NCBI GenBank assembly: GCA_951802425.1 | Contig: OX637802.1 | Span: 2,480,001-2,544,000, forward strand | Origin: Clavaria fumosa | Lineage: Eukaryota; Basidiomycota; Agaricomycetes; Agaricales; Clavariaceae | Direction of reading: 5' to 3' | DNA: 64,000 bases | Part shown: one piece after another, positions 23,685 to 35,656 of the stretch | How the letters are laid out: each line of letters opens with the position of its first letter | How positions within the stretch are numbered: position 1 is the first letter of the stretch | Translations under genes and position numbers: made by a program | Notes under the pieces: model-generated | The model's input: the letters and a program-made list of their open reading frames with translations, nothing else | Told to the model about the DNA's origin: nothing | Database searches by the model: none

Positions 23685-23922
23685 TGAGTTAGTGGGTGGC
23701 CTCCTGAGCTGCGAAGACGTCTGAGTTCTGGTGCACGTTCGCGAGCAAGAACTGCTATACCTGGCTCATCACTTTTGGGGGTTTCGACGTGATTGTCACC
23801 GCAGCGAGTACTGTAGCCGTCGTTCAGCTTTGGCGGCCCAGCAGGTGGTAGTGACTGGGCGAGCCACGACGCGTCATTGTACGGTAACCCATTTCTAGAG
23901 GTCTTGCCGCACGCGACGTTCA

Positions 23923-25758
23923 ATGTTTTCTACGCGACTGCGACGCTGTTTCGAGCAGCAGGCCTTCTTGTCGCGATTGCACGGTGAGGATCTCTCGCAG
24001 CACACGTTCGCATTCACAGTTATTGCTCTCCCCATGTAAGGTGTGAAGAAGGTGCATAACCTCAACTCTAAATTCCGTGCGTGACAACCGCACCTCGCTC
24101 ATTTTTGTAGACTCAGGCAACCCCATGGCGTTCAGGTCCACCAGCCGCATTCGTTTTAGACATTGTACGCAAGCAGCTACACAAGCTTTGCGGTCGCTGA
24201 CAATTGAGTCCAAGGATGGAGTGTTATTACACGGAAGCCGAAGTCTGCCTGAAGCATCTCGTGCGCTGAAAATCCTGAACGGGAACAATGCTGTGCGCGT
24301 GTATGTGCCCTTTCACTTTGTGTACTCTCGGTGAAGTTGACTGACGAGAATGACTGCCATAGGAAATTGCCTTACATTGTGGTACGCAATTCTGCATCAT
24401 TTCCGTCGCGAATGGGCTGATCAGATTCTCATGCAGCTTACGAATGGGGGTGGGACGAGCGAAGAAGAGCGCTCTCGAACCCTTTCAAGCCAGTTGTGTC
24501 CGCCTGAATCTGGCTATAGTGATGTGAGCTCTGACCTGACCGCTATTGCTGAGTGTCCTGGCCAACTCCAGCAGGCTATCAGTCCCTCACAGGTCCTGCA
24601 AGGCCACACGATTCTCAAAAGTGTCGCACATAAGTATGCGGATGCCGCGGTCCTTATTCTGGGTGGAAAGCGCGATGATTTGCGCCATGTAGCGCACAGG
24701 TTCGTCCAATGATTTTTGTTGGTATGTACTCATTAATCGAGATTTTAAGCCATCAGTTACGGCTTCAAGCGAGCGTATACCACGCATGACGTCCTTGCGT
24801 GGAACTCATCGTGAGTCCAGATGGGTTGTTGCAGCATTTGCACCCTCATGACATTTCATAGTGTATGGCCATTCTATTCGCTTATGAAGGAAGACCGTCT
24901 CTATACAAAGGTGAGCGCTGTATTTGATGTATTCGATTCGCCCAGATAGTTGTCGATTCAGACAGTTGATTTTTCGCGAACACCTATCTCTGCCGTGTTC
25001 GTGTTCCACGATCCACGCAATTGGGGTCTCGACATACAAGTGGTATGCGACGTGATACGATCTGGGGGGGTCATCGGAGGGCCTTATCGGCCAAATGGGC
25101 ATTCTTCCGTCGACCTAGTGTTTTGCAATCCTGATGTAATCTGGCGCAATGACTTCGAGCGACCTAGACTGGGGCAGGGAGCGTTCATTAAGGCGTTCCA
25201 ATCTGTGTACAAGGTGCGTTCTCTGGATGTAGTTTTCTTCAAATAATTCATTGAATGTTTGGACGGGCAGTCGCTAACGGGCTCGGAATGCCCGTGCACA
25301 CAATTTGGGAAACCGACGCGCGCAACCTTCACGTTTGCAGAGGAAGCATTGACGGACCAGGTAGAAGCGCTTCATGGACATAGGCATTTGCCATCTGTGT
25401 ACGTGACATTCCATAATTTTCGCGCCAATTATTCACTACGAGACCAGTTATATGATCGGAGGTATGACGGCTAGCCGCATCCACTTCAAAGCTATTCTCA
25501 TCAATGACTTCTTTTCAGATAACCCAGAGTCTGGTCCGTTTTCGCAATTCTCAGCACCTGCACCAAATATTCACTCATTGCCCTTCACTAGATGTCGCAG
25601 GTGCTAACACGATGGGATGGCATTCTATCTTGGTGCACACGGGAGTGTACAATCCCAAGGACGGCAAACCTGCCCATCAACCTACACACCAGGCGGCGCA
25701 TGTCGAAGATGCTGTCGTCTGGGCTCTTGAGAGAGAACTAGCAGCAGAAAGGCCATGA
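23923..25758 (+). CDS. CECR5-type mitochondrial HAD-superfamily hydrolase
   Basis: Thirteen exons (23923-23983, 24136-24164, 24215-24300, 24363-24381, 24437-24523, 24593-24699, 24757-24810, 24862-24910, 24962-25213, 25271-25402, 25443-25461, 25519-25533, 25592-25758) give 358 aa. A basic N-terminus (MFSTRLRRCFEQQAFLSRL) fits a mitochondrial presequence. HAD motif I is AFVLDIDGVLLHG, restored only by splicing across the intron at 24165-24214; motif II region is LTNGGG; the metal motif is GDNPESDVAGAN, built from three exons. This is the TIGR01456/CECR5 family of subclass IIA HAD phosphatases, with unknown natural substrate. The exact acceptor before 25443 is less certain than the rest. Many very small exons make automatic gene calls here error-prone. 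Confidence 0.88.
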
Positions 25759-26152
25759 GCCTTATTGTGCGCTGTGTCCTTGCAGCAGAAGTCGCCCATA
25801 AATGCTCTACTTTCAACCCCTGATATTTTCTCTGCGTGTCAACGTGCTTTATCTTTGTCTTCGTGTCAACGTGCTTTATCTTTTGTGCTGAGTTGTTCAA
25901 TCGAACTTTACTGTAATGGGTAAGCATGGTTTCAATATTATGTATCAAGCATCAGTATCATTTAGACTGGAGAAGAATGGGAATCGGCTATGAGGTCAAG
26001 CCCAAGACTCGAATATTACAACATTGGAAGGCAACAGAACAGGACTAGAAACCATCGGGCGCTTACACTGACGATCTGATCCATGTGGCGGTTCAGCGCT
26101 GCTAAGTCTAAGTTAGAACACCCACGGCACAGTAGCCTCACGAATTTCGGCC
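25759..26152. other. Spacer between HAD hydrolase and double-BTB genes
   Basis: No gene is seen. The stretch holds the 3' end of the first gene, a 27-bp direct repeat (listed separately) and presumably the promoter of the downstream gene. Confidence 0.4.
25835..25883. repeat. 27-bp direct repeat, about two copies
   Basis: The string cgtgtcaacgtgctttatct occurs at 25835 and again at 25862, 27 bp apart, in the 3' flank of the HAD hydrolase gene. Confidence 0.85.
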
Positions 26153-27803
26153 ATGGCGAGCCTCAATCCTCAAATTGGAACGTCTGAAAGCCAGCAATGT
26201 TACACTGCGGAGGACGAGTCCATACATCTTTCAGCGTTAGTGGTCGAGGCGAGTCAGCGGCTGTTCTACGGCGAAGAACTACTGACACAACGACTGAACT
26301 AGGTGGAAGATCAGGAATTCAGAGTTCGCCAGGATATATTCAGCGATTCGAATGTCTTCCGCTTGGCACTAGAAAATGCCAGGCCTGATGGGAGACTGCC
26401 CGAACAACCTCTCCGACTCGAAGGAGCCAATAAAGTCGATTTTCAGAACCTCCTGAGATATGCGGAGGCAAGGTTAGCCACTTCGACGCTGCGGACGAGG
26501 GCACAATAGTAGTACCTGATCTAGATCTGACCTTCCTTGCACACTAGCAGATACCCATGGGTAGTCAGTCCACTCGAAGCTACTCTCAGCTCTGCAGCAT
26601 ATCGATCCGTCCTCAAATTGTCCACTCAGTGGCACTTGACGCAAATTAGAGCAAATGCAATCCGGGAGTACCCTCCAATGGACATTGTCGAAAAAATTGT
26701 TCTTGCGAGAGAATTTTGTGTCACGGAATGGCTCGTACCAGCACTCGAAGCATATGCGCGTTTGATCCGACAGATTTCGACCAAAGACATACAGCAATTG
26801 GGAACGGAGTATATCCTCAAGATCGTGCAGATCAGGGAGACGATGCTTCAACACTACGGCGAGCCCGCCTGCAAGTTGGGACTGACTAAAGTTAAAACCG
26901 CCACTGAGATTGGGACTAGGCGCTACCACAATTTCACGCTTGATCTACAAAACTTGTTTGCCTCAGAACTCAGAGAGTTAGCATACGAGGATGCGCAGAA
27001 ATTCGAACCCACAAGTGACTTGTACTACCTGGTTGACTTGTATATTTTGGTGAGTTATCATTTCTGGTTCATAACTGTGCTTGTGAATATAACAGATACA
27101 TGCCTAGGTTGAAGGTCGTCTATTCAAATCATTCCGTCAATATTTTGAGGCTTCACCCGTATTCCAAAACATGTTTTCCCTTCCCGTTCCAAGCAACAAA
27201 CAGCCCGACGGTTCCAGCAAGTCACAGCCTCTCCAACTCAGAGGGATAACAGAGGATGAGTTTGCTCCTTTCCTAAAGCTTATGAATGCCAGGTCAGCAT
27301 CACTGGTGCATGTTGCGTACTTGCTGAGATGGATATTTTCTTTACAATAATATAGGACCCCGGAGGAGGCGTCCTTTCCTCTCCCTGAATGGATTTTTAT
27401 CCTCAAGTTGTCCACAATGTGGGATTTCACTGCTATGCGCCATCACGCCATTCGTGAAATAGGAAAGAACTCGATGACGCTCGCGAAAAAAATCCATATT
27501 GCGCGGTCTCACCATGTTCAAGAATGGCTTTTACCTGCCTTGAATGCATACACGCAACAGGAACAACCAATTACTGCGGAAGATGTTGAGTTTTTGGGTT
27601 GGGATTATATCCTCAAAATCATCCGAATCCGGGAGAGCAAGGGAAGGCTACTGCCGCATTCTTGTCGTCTATGCCACAAAACACATCTAGCGTCTCTTGA
27701 TTCTGCAATCACAGCTAGGCCTTCCTACGACTTCACAGCTTCGATTGCAGACATATTTCGAGACGAGATTGCACGAGTATGGGCATCAGGGCCCCAATGG
27801 TAG
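26153..27803 (+). CDS. Protein with two tandem BTB/POZ-like modules
   Basis: Five exons (26153-26239, 26303-26472, 26551-27049, 27108-27292, 27356-27803) give 462 aa. Two homologous modules of about 200 residues follow each other. Each has the fungal BTB-like start (VEDQEFRVRQDIFSDSNVF; VEGRLFKSFRQYFEASPVF), the paired motifs LKLSTQW.../LKLSTMW... with AIRE, then EWLVPALEAY/EWLLPALNAY and YILKI...IRE. Single-module proteins of this kind are a large lineage-specific family in agaricomycetes, mostly of unknown function. A role as protein-protein adaptor is inferred. The donor at 26240 (gtggtc) is weak, so the junction of exons 1 and 2 is provisional. Confidence 0.78.
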
Positions 27804-28275
27804 GTCGTTGGGTCAAGAGTCAAATTGTGTCCCGCACTAACATGGTATTCATCCATTTCACGAAATTTTGTAGAAATATTCCGAGACAGGCTCGAGAGGA
27901 GATCGGGCCGCAGAACAGCGGTTGTACTGTGTTTGTATGGTTGTTGGGTTGAAGTTTTAATGTGGGCCTTGGTTGCGCCTACAAAGGCAGAGACAACAAT
28001 GATTACAGTAAACATGGAGTGCGCCGTTTCGGCGGCTGACAATCGAGAGAACAACAAAGTAGTTACTGAACATCATCGTTCAGGTCAAGAAATTTGGAAA
28101 CTTAGTAGCGTCAGTGCAATGTAACACGCCTGAACTGTGCAAACTTTGGCATCTAAATGGAATACGAACCAAACTCACATCATCCATCAACAAAGCCCTG
28201 TTGGATGGTGACGGCCTGTTAAATGCGGGAGTTCTACAAAAAGCAAACCGTGAGCCGCAGCGCCCATAGAAGAAA
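27804..28275. other. Convergent 3' spacer
   Basis: This is the space between the ends of the double-BTB gene (plus) and the viroplasmin-domain gene (minus). Nothing is recognised in it; open frames of up to 110 codons on both strands have no domain. Confidence 0.4.
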
Positions 28276-29437
28276 TCAATAAGCTGCCCACCGCACAGGC
28301 GGGAGTGCCGCCCTCAAATTCGGCGAACGCGGATCGACCTCTTGTGGCAGGAGCGTTGGAGCGCATGGGCAGCACGAGGATGGTGGCTGGTGGCAGGGAC
28401 ACGAACAGCGTGACTGCGACGGGGGCGCCCCGCTGGAGCGGCTGCTGCACGAGCGAGGCGAGCGCACCATGGGAACAGGGATCTGGGACGGGCGGTGTGG
28501 ATGCGGCGAGTGCGAAGGCAAAGGAGAATGCGATGAGGATCCGCTGGGCATGACGCGTAGCGCGGGGCGGCTCTGAGGCACCTCGAGCGAGAGGAAGTTC
28601 AGCGGGCTCAGCAGACGTCGCGGGTCCCCTGCCTCTGCGATCGGGGGCGCCCGGGACCTAGGGGACGATGACGCCGACAATGGCGTGCGAGGCGGCGCGT
28701 GGGGCGCGCGGGGAGCCGAGGGGATATCGATATGTGCCGCCTGTGAACTGTGCGCTGAGCCTGAAGAGCGCATGGAGGACGTGCTATCGCTGCGGGTGGG
28801 GCGTAGAGCCTCGTCGCTAGCGCTGCCGCTGCTTCTGCTGCCGCCTCCTCGAGCGCCCTGATACTGAGTGATGTTGGTGGGCGGAGAGGAGAGCTGGTGT
28901 GACGGCAGACGCAAAGCAGCGCTGGGGCTGGTTCGAGAGGGCGAGCCGCAAACAGAAACAGAGCGCTCGCTGGGGGGCTTTGCAGGCGAACTAGGAGGGA
29001 TGTAGAAAGGGATACTGCTCTTCGATGCAGCGCCCTCAGTGCCCACAGTCGGCTCTGACGGATACCTCATTACACCACGGGTAAGGCTAACGTAGCTGAA
29101 GTCTGACGACGAGCGCAACCTGTTCGTTCGAGGACCAGGAGTGTGAGCCGAGCGCACCGGGCGTGCGTCCGCTTCTCTGTCAGGGTGTCCGAGACACTGC
29201 AGGTTTCCGCTCGCCTGTGCACGCCGAAGAGCGTCCTGCGCCTCGTCCTCAGTGCGAAAGCTCTGGTGCACTGCGCCGGAAACACCTGAGACGAGCGACG
29301 CAACTTCCAGCCTGCAAATTAGTGGTCGTTGAGAATTTCGGCGAGGATAATGCGTTGAATAAAATGTACCAGGTATCGAATATACCTGGAGCAGGATGAA
29401 GTCCCTTAATTACCACGTAGTACCTCTTCTTTGGCAT
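28276..29437 (-). CDS. RNase H1 N-terminal (viroplasmin) domain protein with disordered tail
   Basis: Two exons (29437-29370, 29311-28276) give 367 aa. The first about 55 residues form a caulimovirus-viroplasmin/RNase H1 hybrid-binding fold: KKRYYVVIKGLHP, then GIFDTW, then VSGVSGAVHQSFRTEDEAQ. The aromatic and glycine positions that bind RNA/DNA hybrids or dsRNA in RNase H1 are present. No RNase H catalytic domain follows; the remaining about 300 residues are Ser/Pro/Arg-rich low complexity ending in a short Cys/Pro-rich stretch. The domain is only visible after joining the exons. A nucleic-acid-binding role is inferred. The gene lies 175 bp downstream of atg27 on the same strand. Confidence 0.82.
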
Positions 29438-29612
29438 GGTCGCAGAGGGCGAGAGGAACAGCGCTTGTTGGGTAGGGTCAGCAGAGGCAACTTACTGTGC
29501 AGTCCGAATTTAGCACTGGGCCTGATGACCCTGGTTCCCTCACGGTACCGCAGCCAATTGCAGCACAATACGGTGGGAAATGTATCTAGTACCATACCCG
29601 ACACAAACTACA

Positions 29613-30653
29613 CTAGACAGCAATGTAACCGCCTTTTGCACCGTGTTGTCGTGGACGGACCGTGGAGCAGAGATGCGAAACGACGTCCTTCATCATATAA
29701 GGGACCTCCTTCCAGAAATCGCGATGTCTTCTCATGAGGGGGTCAGTTAGCAAAGACGAGGAAAACCATAAGCACGTAGCTGCGTACGGGATAAGATCTA
29801 CGCCAGTCGCCCCATAATTTGAGTAATTGTAGTAGGCACCCAGGCCGAGGTACGCTGCAAACGCGAGCAACAGACTGTTCACACGGGTATCAGAAAAAGA
29901 GTGGCTCGATTCCAGCGAAAAACCTCGACTCACACGAGGAAGAACCAGCCGATCCCACTTCCAACCCGCTTCTGCTCCTCGCCATCACCAGGAGGATGTT
30001 CCTCATCTGGCGGTGGACACGCCTGAGGGACACTCCACTCCACGCGCGCCTGCCGGCCATCATACTCTTTCAGCAACGGATCACCCACCGTCTCAGGTGT
30101 GCACAGCAGTATCACATTCAGCGACTGTGCCACGCTTGTGCCGAGCGTCGGGTACTCCCCGCCGTGAAAAGTTACGTTCAGCCCGCGTTGCGATGACGAG
30201 GTAAGCAAGACGACCTTCGGTCCCAGGACGGCTGTCTGCGCGAGCGGGATGACAGAGATTATACGGTCTGGGTCACCCGCTCTCCTGTTCGTTTTCGTTA
30301 GGCACGCTCGGGTTCCAGCTTGACACTGCGGTGAAGCGCAGTCGAGTGTCAATAGAACGTAGCATTCAGAGCAGCATAGCAGACAACAGACGCACATGAT
30401 CACTCTCATTGGCACCACCGACAGGCTTGAGGTCCGCACACAAGTTGAAATTGAGCGTATCGAACATCGTGGTCGGGGGTATGTTCCTCTCCCTTGAGGC
30501 GTTGCGCTCACCGTCCAGTGCAGTGAGGTCATAAATGACGTTCTCGACCTTCGGTTTGCAGTCAAAGACATCCTCGGCGTGCACGCAGCCCATACCGACG
30601 AGCATTGCCAAGCAGAAGAGCGACGATGGTAATATGTGTGGCCGTAGGAGCAT
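29613..30653 (-). CDS. atg27: Autophagy-related transmembrane protein Atg27
   Basis: Four exons (30653-30396, 30325-29934, 29874-29788, 29727-29613) give 283 aa. An N-terminal signal peptide (LPSSLFCLAMLVGMGCVHA) precedes a lumenal Cys-containing mannose-6-phosphate-receptor-like domain (starts DVFDCKPKVENVIYDLTAL). One membrane segment (FFLVLLLAFAAYLGLGAYYN) follows, then the short tail DFWKEVPYMMKDVVSHL ending GGYIAV, a tyrosine sorting motif of the YxxΦ type. Atg27 cycles between vacuole, endosome and Golgi and supports Atg9 traffic. Its start lies 204 bp from that of the ataxin-3 gene on the other strand. Confidence 0.93.
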
Positions 30654-30857
30654 TTGACGGCGTGTGGGTCGTGTGTTGCGAACGGTGTACTAAGCGGGTA
30701 TTGAAGCTTTTGAAGACCAGTGGATTGTCATGCTAAATCGCAGCAGCGCACATGGTCCGCGTGACGCGCTCGCTCGTCATCGCCGTCTTTGTCCGTTTCA
30801 CCGCGCGCTTGTAGTCGATTACTAGCCATCGTCGTTTGTTGCAGTCCAGACAACGCC

Positions 30858-32747
30858 ATGGCAAGTCTGGAACATCTGAGGAATGTCATCTATCACGAAA
30901 AGCAAGCCCGCGGATCAATGCTCTGCGCCCAGCACGCCCTCAACTCTCTCCTTCGTGAGGACCCATTGGCCTCCACATCCTTAAACATTGACTGACGCCC
31001 ATGGCGCATCTCGTAGAAGGACACTATGTGCGTATCGCCAACAACTGCTCGCGCTTAATCTGATCAGCATCACGTAGTTTACAGCGCCCGATCTCTCCGT
31101 CATCGCGCGCGGCCTGGACCACCTCGAGCTCTCATACGACGAAGGCCGCCGTGGGCGGGATAGCTCCAACATGGATGATACTGGTATTTCCCCCCCCCAC
31201 ACACTTGGGTGGCAACGCTAGAGTCAGCGTTAACGCGTATCGTGGTTCTTTGTTTCTTTGTCTATGTGGGAAACAGGTTTCTTCTCCGTCCAGGTCCTCG
31301 AGAACGCGTTGAATGTATGGAACTTGACGTGACTACATCATCATTCTTTTTTTTCTTCAAAAATATCACTCACAACCAGCCTTCCTGTAGCCTCGTGCGC
31401 TGGCGCAGCGCAGAGATAAAGGCGTATCACGACCACCCAGAGTGCGTCCAGGTGTCCACTAACATATCGCATCTCTCGTTGACGCGCCGTCCCGGCTCCA
31501 GGACCCAGCAAGCTTTTATCCTCAATCAGCAGCAGCACTGGTACACCATCCGGCGCTTCGGGAGCGACCCTGGACACTGGTATAATCTCAACTCGTCACT
31601 CTACGTGCCCATGTGGGTCGGACATCTCTATCTTGGTATGTTTCTGCAGCAAGCTGAAGAAGACGGTGTGTATAGTTGCCGATGTAACACAGGAGCTCAC
31701 GCTGATCCTGACAATTTTTTGTCCAAAGGCTACTCAGTGTTCACAATCCGCAGCCTCGTCGACCCGCCTGAGCAGAACCCCCTCCCGCCCTGCGAAGCAG
31801 ACGAATTTGCATCAACAATGTCTGCGTCTGCGTCCCTCTCCACGTCCACCTCTGGCCCTGCCCCCGCGGTGCACCCCTCCAGCCATCCAGCACCCAACGA
31901 CCCCTGGCCCTCTTCACAGCCCTATACCCCCGCTTCTTCGTCCACCGATTCCAACGCCACGTCCTACCAACCCCAGCGGCAAACAATGTCCGAGGTTCAC
32001 TACGACCTCATGGACGTCCTCACAGACGAAGACATCGAGCTACAAGCGGCGCTACAAGCCTCTCTTCTAGACCGTAATGGTGGCGGCGCCTCACAGCAGT
32101 TTCTCCCACAGCACTTCTTCCCACCCCCTCCTCTTCACCACATCACAGACCACCCATCGTCCCAGCCGTCCCTCGCGCCTCCCCCGCTGCTCCGCCCCCT
32201 CCCTGAACAAGACCCGCTGGCGGATTCGATGGCGCGTAACCGCGCCCTCTTAGCTCGCGTACAGCAGGAACAAGAGCAGGCGTTGAGGGAGGGGTGTGAA
32301 GAAGAGCAATTAAGGATAGAAGAATCCTTTGCTCGCGCTTGGCAGGAAAACAATAGCAGAGCTGGGAGGGCGGTCAACGGCGGCGAGGATGCAGTCAACT
32401 ATCTCGCTGATGTTGACCCCAGTGAGTCCACGGACAACACCCCGCATGGGTCATTACGAAGTGAAAGCAAATCCCGTCGTCATGATGCCGAGGACGCGGC
32501 GATGGAGATCAATGCAGCCGGGCGACCGTCCTCATTATCCTATGCAAATTCCGGCCTAGACTTGGAAGCCATAGACTCAAGCTCAGCTGGACACCCCCAC
32601 CATGCCGAGTCGAAGGTTGCAAACTCTGGGGCAGCATTGACTTCTGTGTCGCAAGAACGACCAAGCCAACAAGTTATGGTATCCAATCAAAATCTTAGTG
32701 TTGACGAGTTGAGGATGCGGCGATTGGCAAGGTTTAGCAGTGCTTGA
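30858..32747 (+). CDS. ATXN3: Ataxin-3-type Josephin deubiquitinase
   Basis: Seven exons (30858-30954, 31017-31027, 31078-31183, 31277-31328, 31391-31451, 31509-31665, 31729-32747) give 500 aa. The Josephin domain has Gln16 and catalytic Cys23 in HEKQARGSMLCAQHALNSLL, then NMDDTGFFSVQVLENAL, then catalytic His in QQHWYTIRR and Asn in WYNLNS. After it come a Ser/Pro-rich region, a ubiquitin-interacting motif (DEDIELQAALQASLLD) and a second helix rich in Glu (EEQLRIEESFARAW). The enzyme trims ubiquitin chains and works with p97/Cdc48. Exon 2 is just 11 nt. All catalytic residues are intact. Confidence 0.93.
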
Positions 32748-33600
32748 AAATCCTCGATGTGTCCAGAGTTGTATATGCAGTCTATACATGTCTCCAAATT
32801 TCCAAAGCGTCCTCGGAGCAGTTGCAACAAGACTAGCGATCCCCAAATGACGTACACATTAGAAAAAGTGAATAATAAGCCAAACATAAATCCTCCTAAT
32901 TCGGATCATCTTAGCCTTGAGAACTTTACCTTCAGCTGATTTCTGTATACATTGACTTGATAGAGGGGGCCCTCACTGCAGCATCCTACATTTCATCTGC
33001 ACAGTGCTGGGGTCAGTTCATTACAGCAATACTAAGTGAGACTGACTTACTGATGATGGATATTCCTCTACCTTGAAGTCCATGATGCATTCCCTCATGC
33101 AATTTGATGTAGTTTTCAGGAGCAGGGACATTCCATCTGCCAGGAATGCATAAGGAACTGGTTTGCACTTAGCCTCAGCATTTCCCATCAAACCTTGTGA
33201 ACCTACTGTACTTCAATTAAGGCTCGGCCTCATAGACTTGTAGCAACCAAATTGAAGTCATTAACTCCAGGATGGAGAAGGTGGCTCGAGTTGGGGAGGG
33301 TATATTGAGTGGCTTGCAGGCCAATATTATCTTAATGGCAATAGCCCTTGCTATTTGCATGTAATAGTTTTCTCAGTCTGTGTACATTCAATAGATTTGA
33401 TTATTTGATTATTCAGGAGAGGGTGTGCTCCCCAAAGGTGACCCATGGGTGTCCTTTATACACCCAGGGTATATAATAATATAAAAAATATTAGTAGGCA
33501 CAATGTCAGCATACAAACTCACATTTTTCAATTATTTCTTAAAATTTCAAAGGACATGGAAAATGTAAAACACTTTCTATTTGGTGATCACCCTCACCAT
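32748..33600. other. AT-rich convergent spacer
   Basis: This 850-bp spacer lies between the ends of the ataxin-3 gene and the Gpi16 gene. I see no coding gene. Near 33445-33475 there are short inverted repeats (acccatgggt; gggtgt...acaccc) that could be a small decayed element or part of a terminator, but nothing supports a firm call. Confidence 0.4.
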
Positions 33601-35508
33601 CTATGTACCATGTATCTGAATTACAACAAATTTCCTGGTCAATAAATTGAAAATGCTTCCAAAGATGAATGCCAACAACGAGCATGTCAGAATGATGACA
33701 TTGTATGGCATACTGAAGTCCGGAGTTGCAGGATCGACAAGAAGTGGCGGGCTGTAAATTTGTAACAAGGAATCCGCAGGCCTGCTGCTGGGCTCCACGG
33801 CTATTGGGAGCAGCACAGCCGGCGCTATATCCCACCCCCGCTGCGCATCGGGTGGGTGCTCCATGCGCCGCAGGAAGGATTTGGTGACATCGATAGTCAG
33901 ATGCACGGTGCTCTTCGGAGGAAGAGTCAAAGCGCATTGCAATGTCGTAGGGCGGGAATTTGCCAAAGGGGCTATGTAAGAGAGGTTTGTGATGAGGTCA
34001 TCTGTTGCCAGACATGATCAATCAATAGGTGGCAAAGTTCGTAAGAAAAAAAAAAGGCCCCAACTGCGGAGTTGGCCTTTGAGTTGTAGGCGAAGTCTGT
34101 GAAGGTGAAATTGCAACAACCATGGCATTTTCTCCATATACAGCACGTTCGCCTCGGTGTCAAGCTCGTTACTAATGGTGACCACAAGTTCACCACGATC
34201 TTGGGTAGAACCTCTCAGAATTCGACTCAGGGAGAGTGGAGTAAGAGGTGGGTCAGGAAGGTGCAATATGGCTGAACCGATAGTCAGAGTGATTGAATGG
34301 AAGCCAAATTTCCAGACATACATACCATCATTGAAAAGTGCTTTGAATGGCATGTCTGTCACGGAGTGAAGACTCTGAGCATCTGTCATAAAAATTAAGA
34401 GATCGTTCACTGGCGGAGATATGGATCATCAATTCGTACTCAAATCATGTATGACAGGGAGTTCATTTGTGGTGAGACTTGGCCAAGGGGAGAATGATTT
34501 CTCAAATGGTAATTGGACCAATATGCGGCTTGACCGTGAGATTGGGCACAATCTGTCGATTGTACGATCGAAGATGGATTTCAAAGACCAATCTGTAAGT
34601 GTTCAGAGAAGGCGTCTCTAGTAACCAAGTATGGGCTACCTCGCCTGTTGTCTGAGGAGTAGCGAATGGGGTCGAACACCGCTTGGAACGTGAGATTTAC
34701 TGCAATCGACTCGTCGGGCCGCCGTGACGCGTGAATGCCCATGCCATGCCAATCCGCATCGAAAAGACGGCGCGGGTTCAACAAGCGTGCGATCCCTGAG
34801 CGAGATTTGCAGGGTAGTAGCCTGAGAAACGGCGTCAGGTTCTCGGTGCAGATGCGTTCGGAAGGCAGCGAGGTATGACGGAGTTGGAGGGTTGGGGTTC
34901 CGTTGGATGATAAAGGTTTCTTGGGCGATGAGAGGAGAGCCTCCGGAGCATTTTCATCGGCGTAAGATCCCAGCGAGGCACAGAACAACCCTGCAAGGGC
35001 GTTTCGGACACCTTTCCAACGTAGCTCGACACTGCGTCAAGCGTCATGGTCGACGAGTTGTACGAAGTGGGGCGCAAGGTAGCTTACGTTGTCTCCGCAG
35101 CGTCAATCATCGCCCACATGTCCGCCCCCGAACTGACCGCAATTTCATCCGGGTAGCCCCACTGCTCGTAATTCCAGCTGCCAGAATTCAGAGTCAGATG
35201 CAGCTCCGTCGCGTCGTATTGCTGCAGAATTTCTCCCAAAGCGAGCGGGAAGATTTCGTAGTGCTGGGCTTTTGTATATCCATCAATAGAAGACCCGCCC
35301 CGCATGAAAATGACTGACGCTCGTGGTCGGAACGCATCCGTGGTGGCTCCTTCACCAGGGTAGTGCTGAAAACGAACAGAAATGCCACCTTGTCATCGAG
35401 AAGCGGCTGTATAGTCAAGGATTCCCAGAACGTTTCGGATGAGGTCGCTAGACCCGGGGAAAGAGCCCAGCCGACTCCGAGCAAGAGAGAGAACGTCGAA
35501 ATGAGCAT
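33601..35508 (-). CDS. GPI16: GPI transamidase subunit Gpi16/PIG-T
   Basis: Seven exons (35508-35356, 35263-35088, 35031-34640, 34592-34440, 34382-34326, 34271-34065, 34001-33601) give 512 aa. It begins with a signal peptide (MLISTFSLLLGVGWALSPG). PIG-T landmarks follow: SETFWESLTIQPL, HYEIFPLALGEIL, LHLTLNSGSWNYEQWG, LRWKGVRNALAGLFCASLGS, NVLYMEKMPWLLQFHLH, EHPPDAQRGWDI, and a C-terminal membrane anchor after DFSMPYNVIILTCS. The protein stabilises the GPI transamidase complex in the ER. The donor of exon 6 (gttggg) is weak. It shares a 148-bp divergent upstream region with the myosin light chain gene. Confidence 0.92.
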
Positions 35509-35656
35509 CGCGTTCAGAGCGACTTTGGGCGTGGTAGCGCTCCCAGCTTTCGTCACGCATTTTGTCACACACACCCCGTTCCGTGGCCAGATTGCCCATC
35601 CTCCCTCCAACTTGTTCGCCCCACGCTCACTGCTCGACAACCCAAGTCCAGCCATA

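Noticed and set aside
24125..24300. Unspliced reading of the HAD gene start in which the catalytic motif appears to lack its first Asp
   Set aside because: Splicing 24165-24214 out restores AFVLDIDG in frame, so the apparent loss of the nucleophile is an artefact of ignoring a 50-nt intron.
33430..33490. Short inverted repeats resembling the end of a small transposon
   Set aside because: No second end, target-site duplication or transposase-like sequence could be found.
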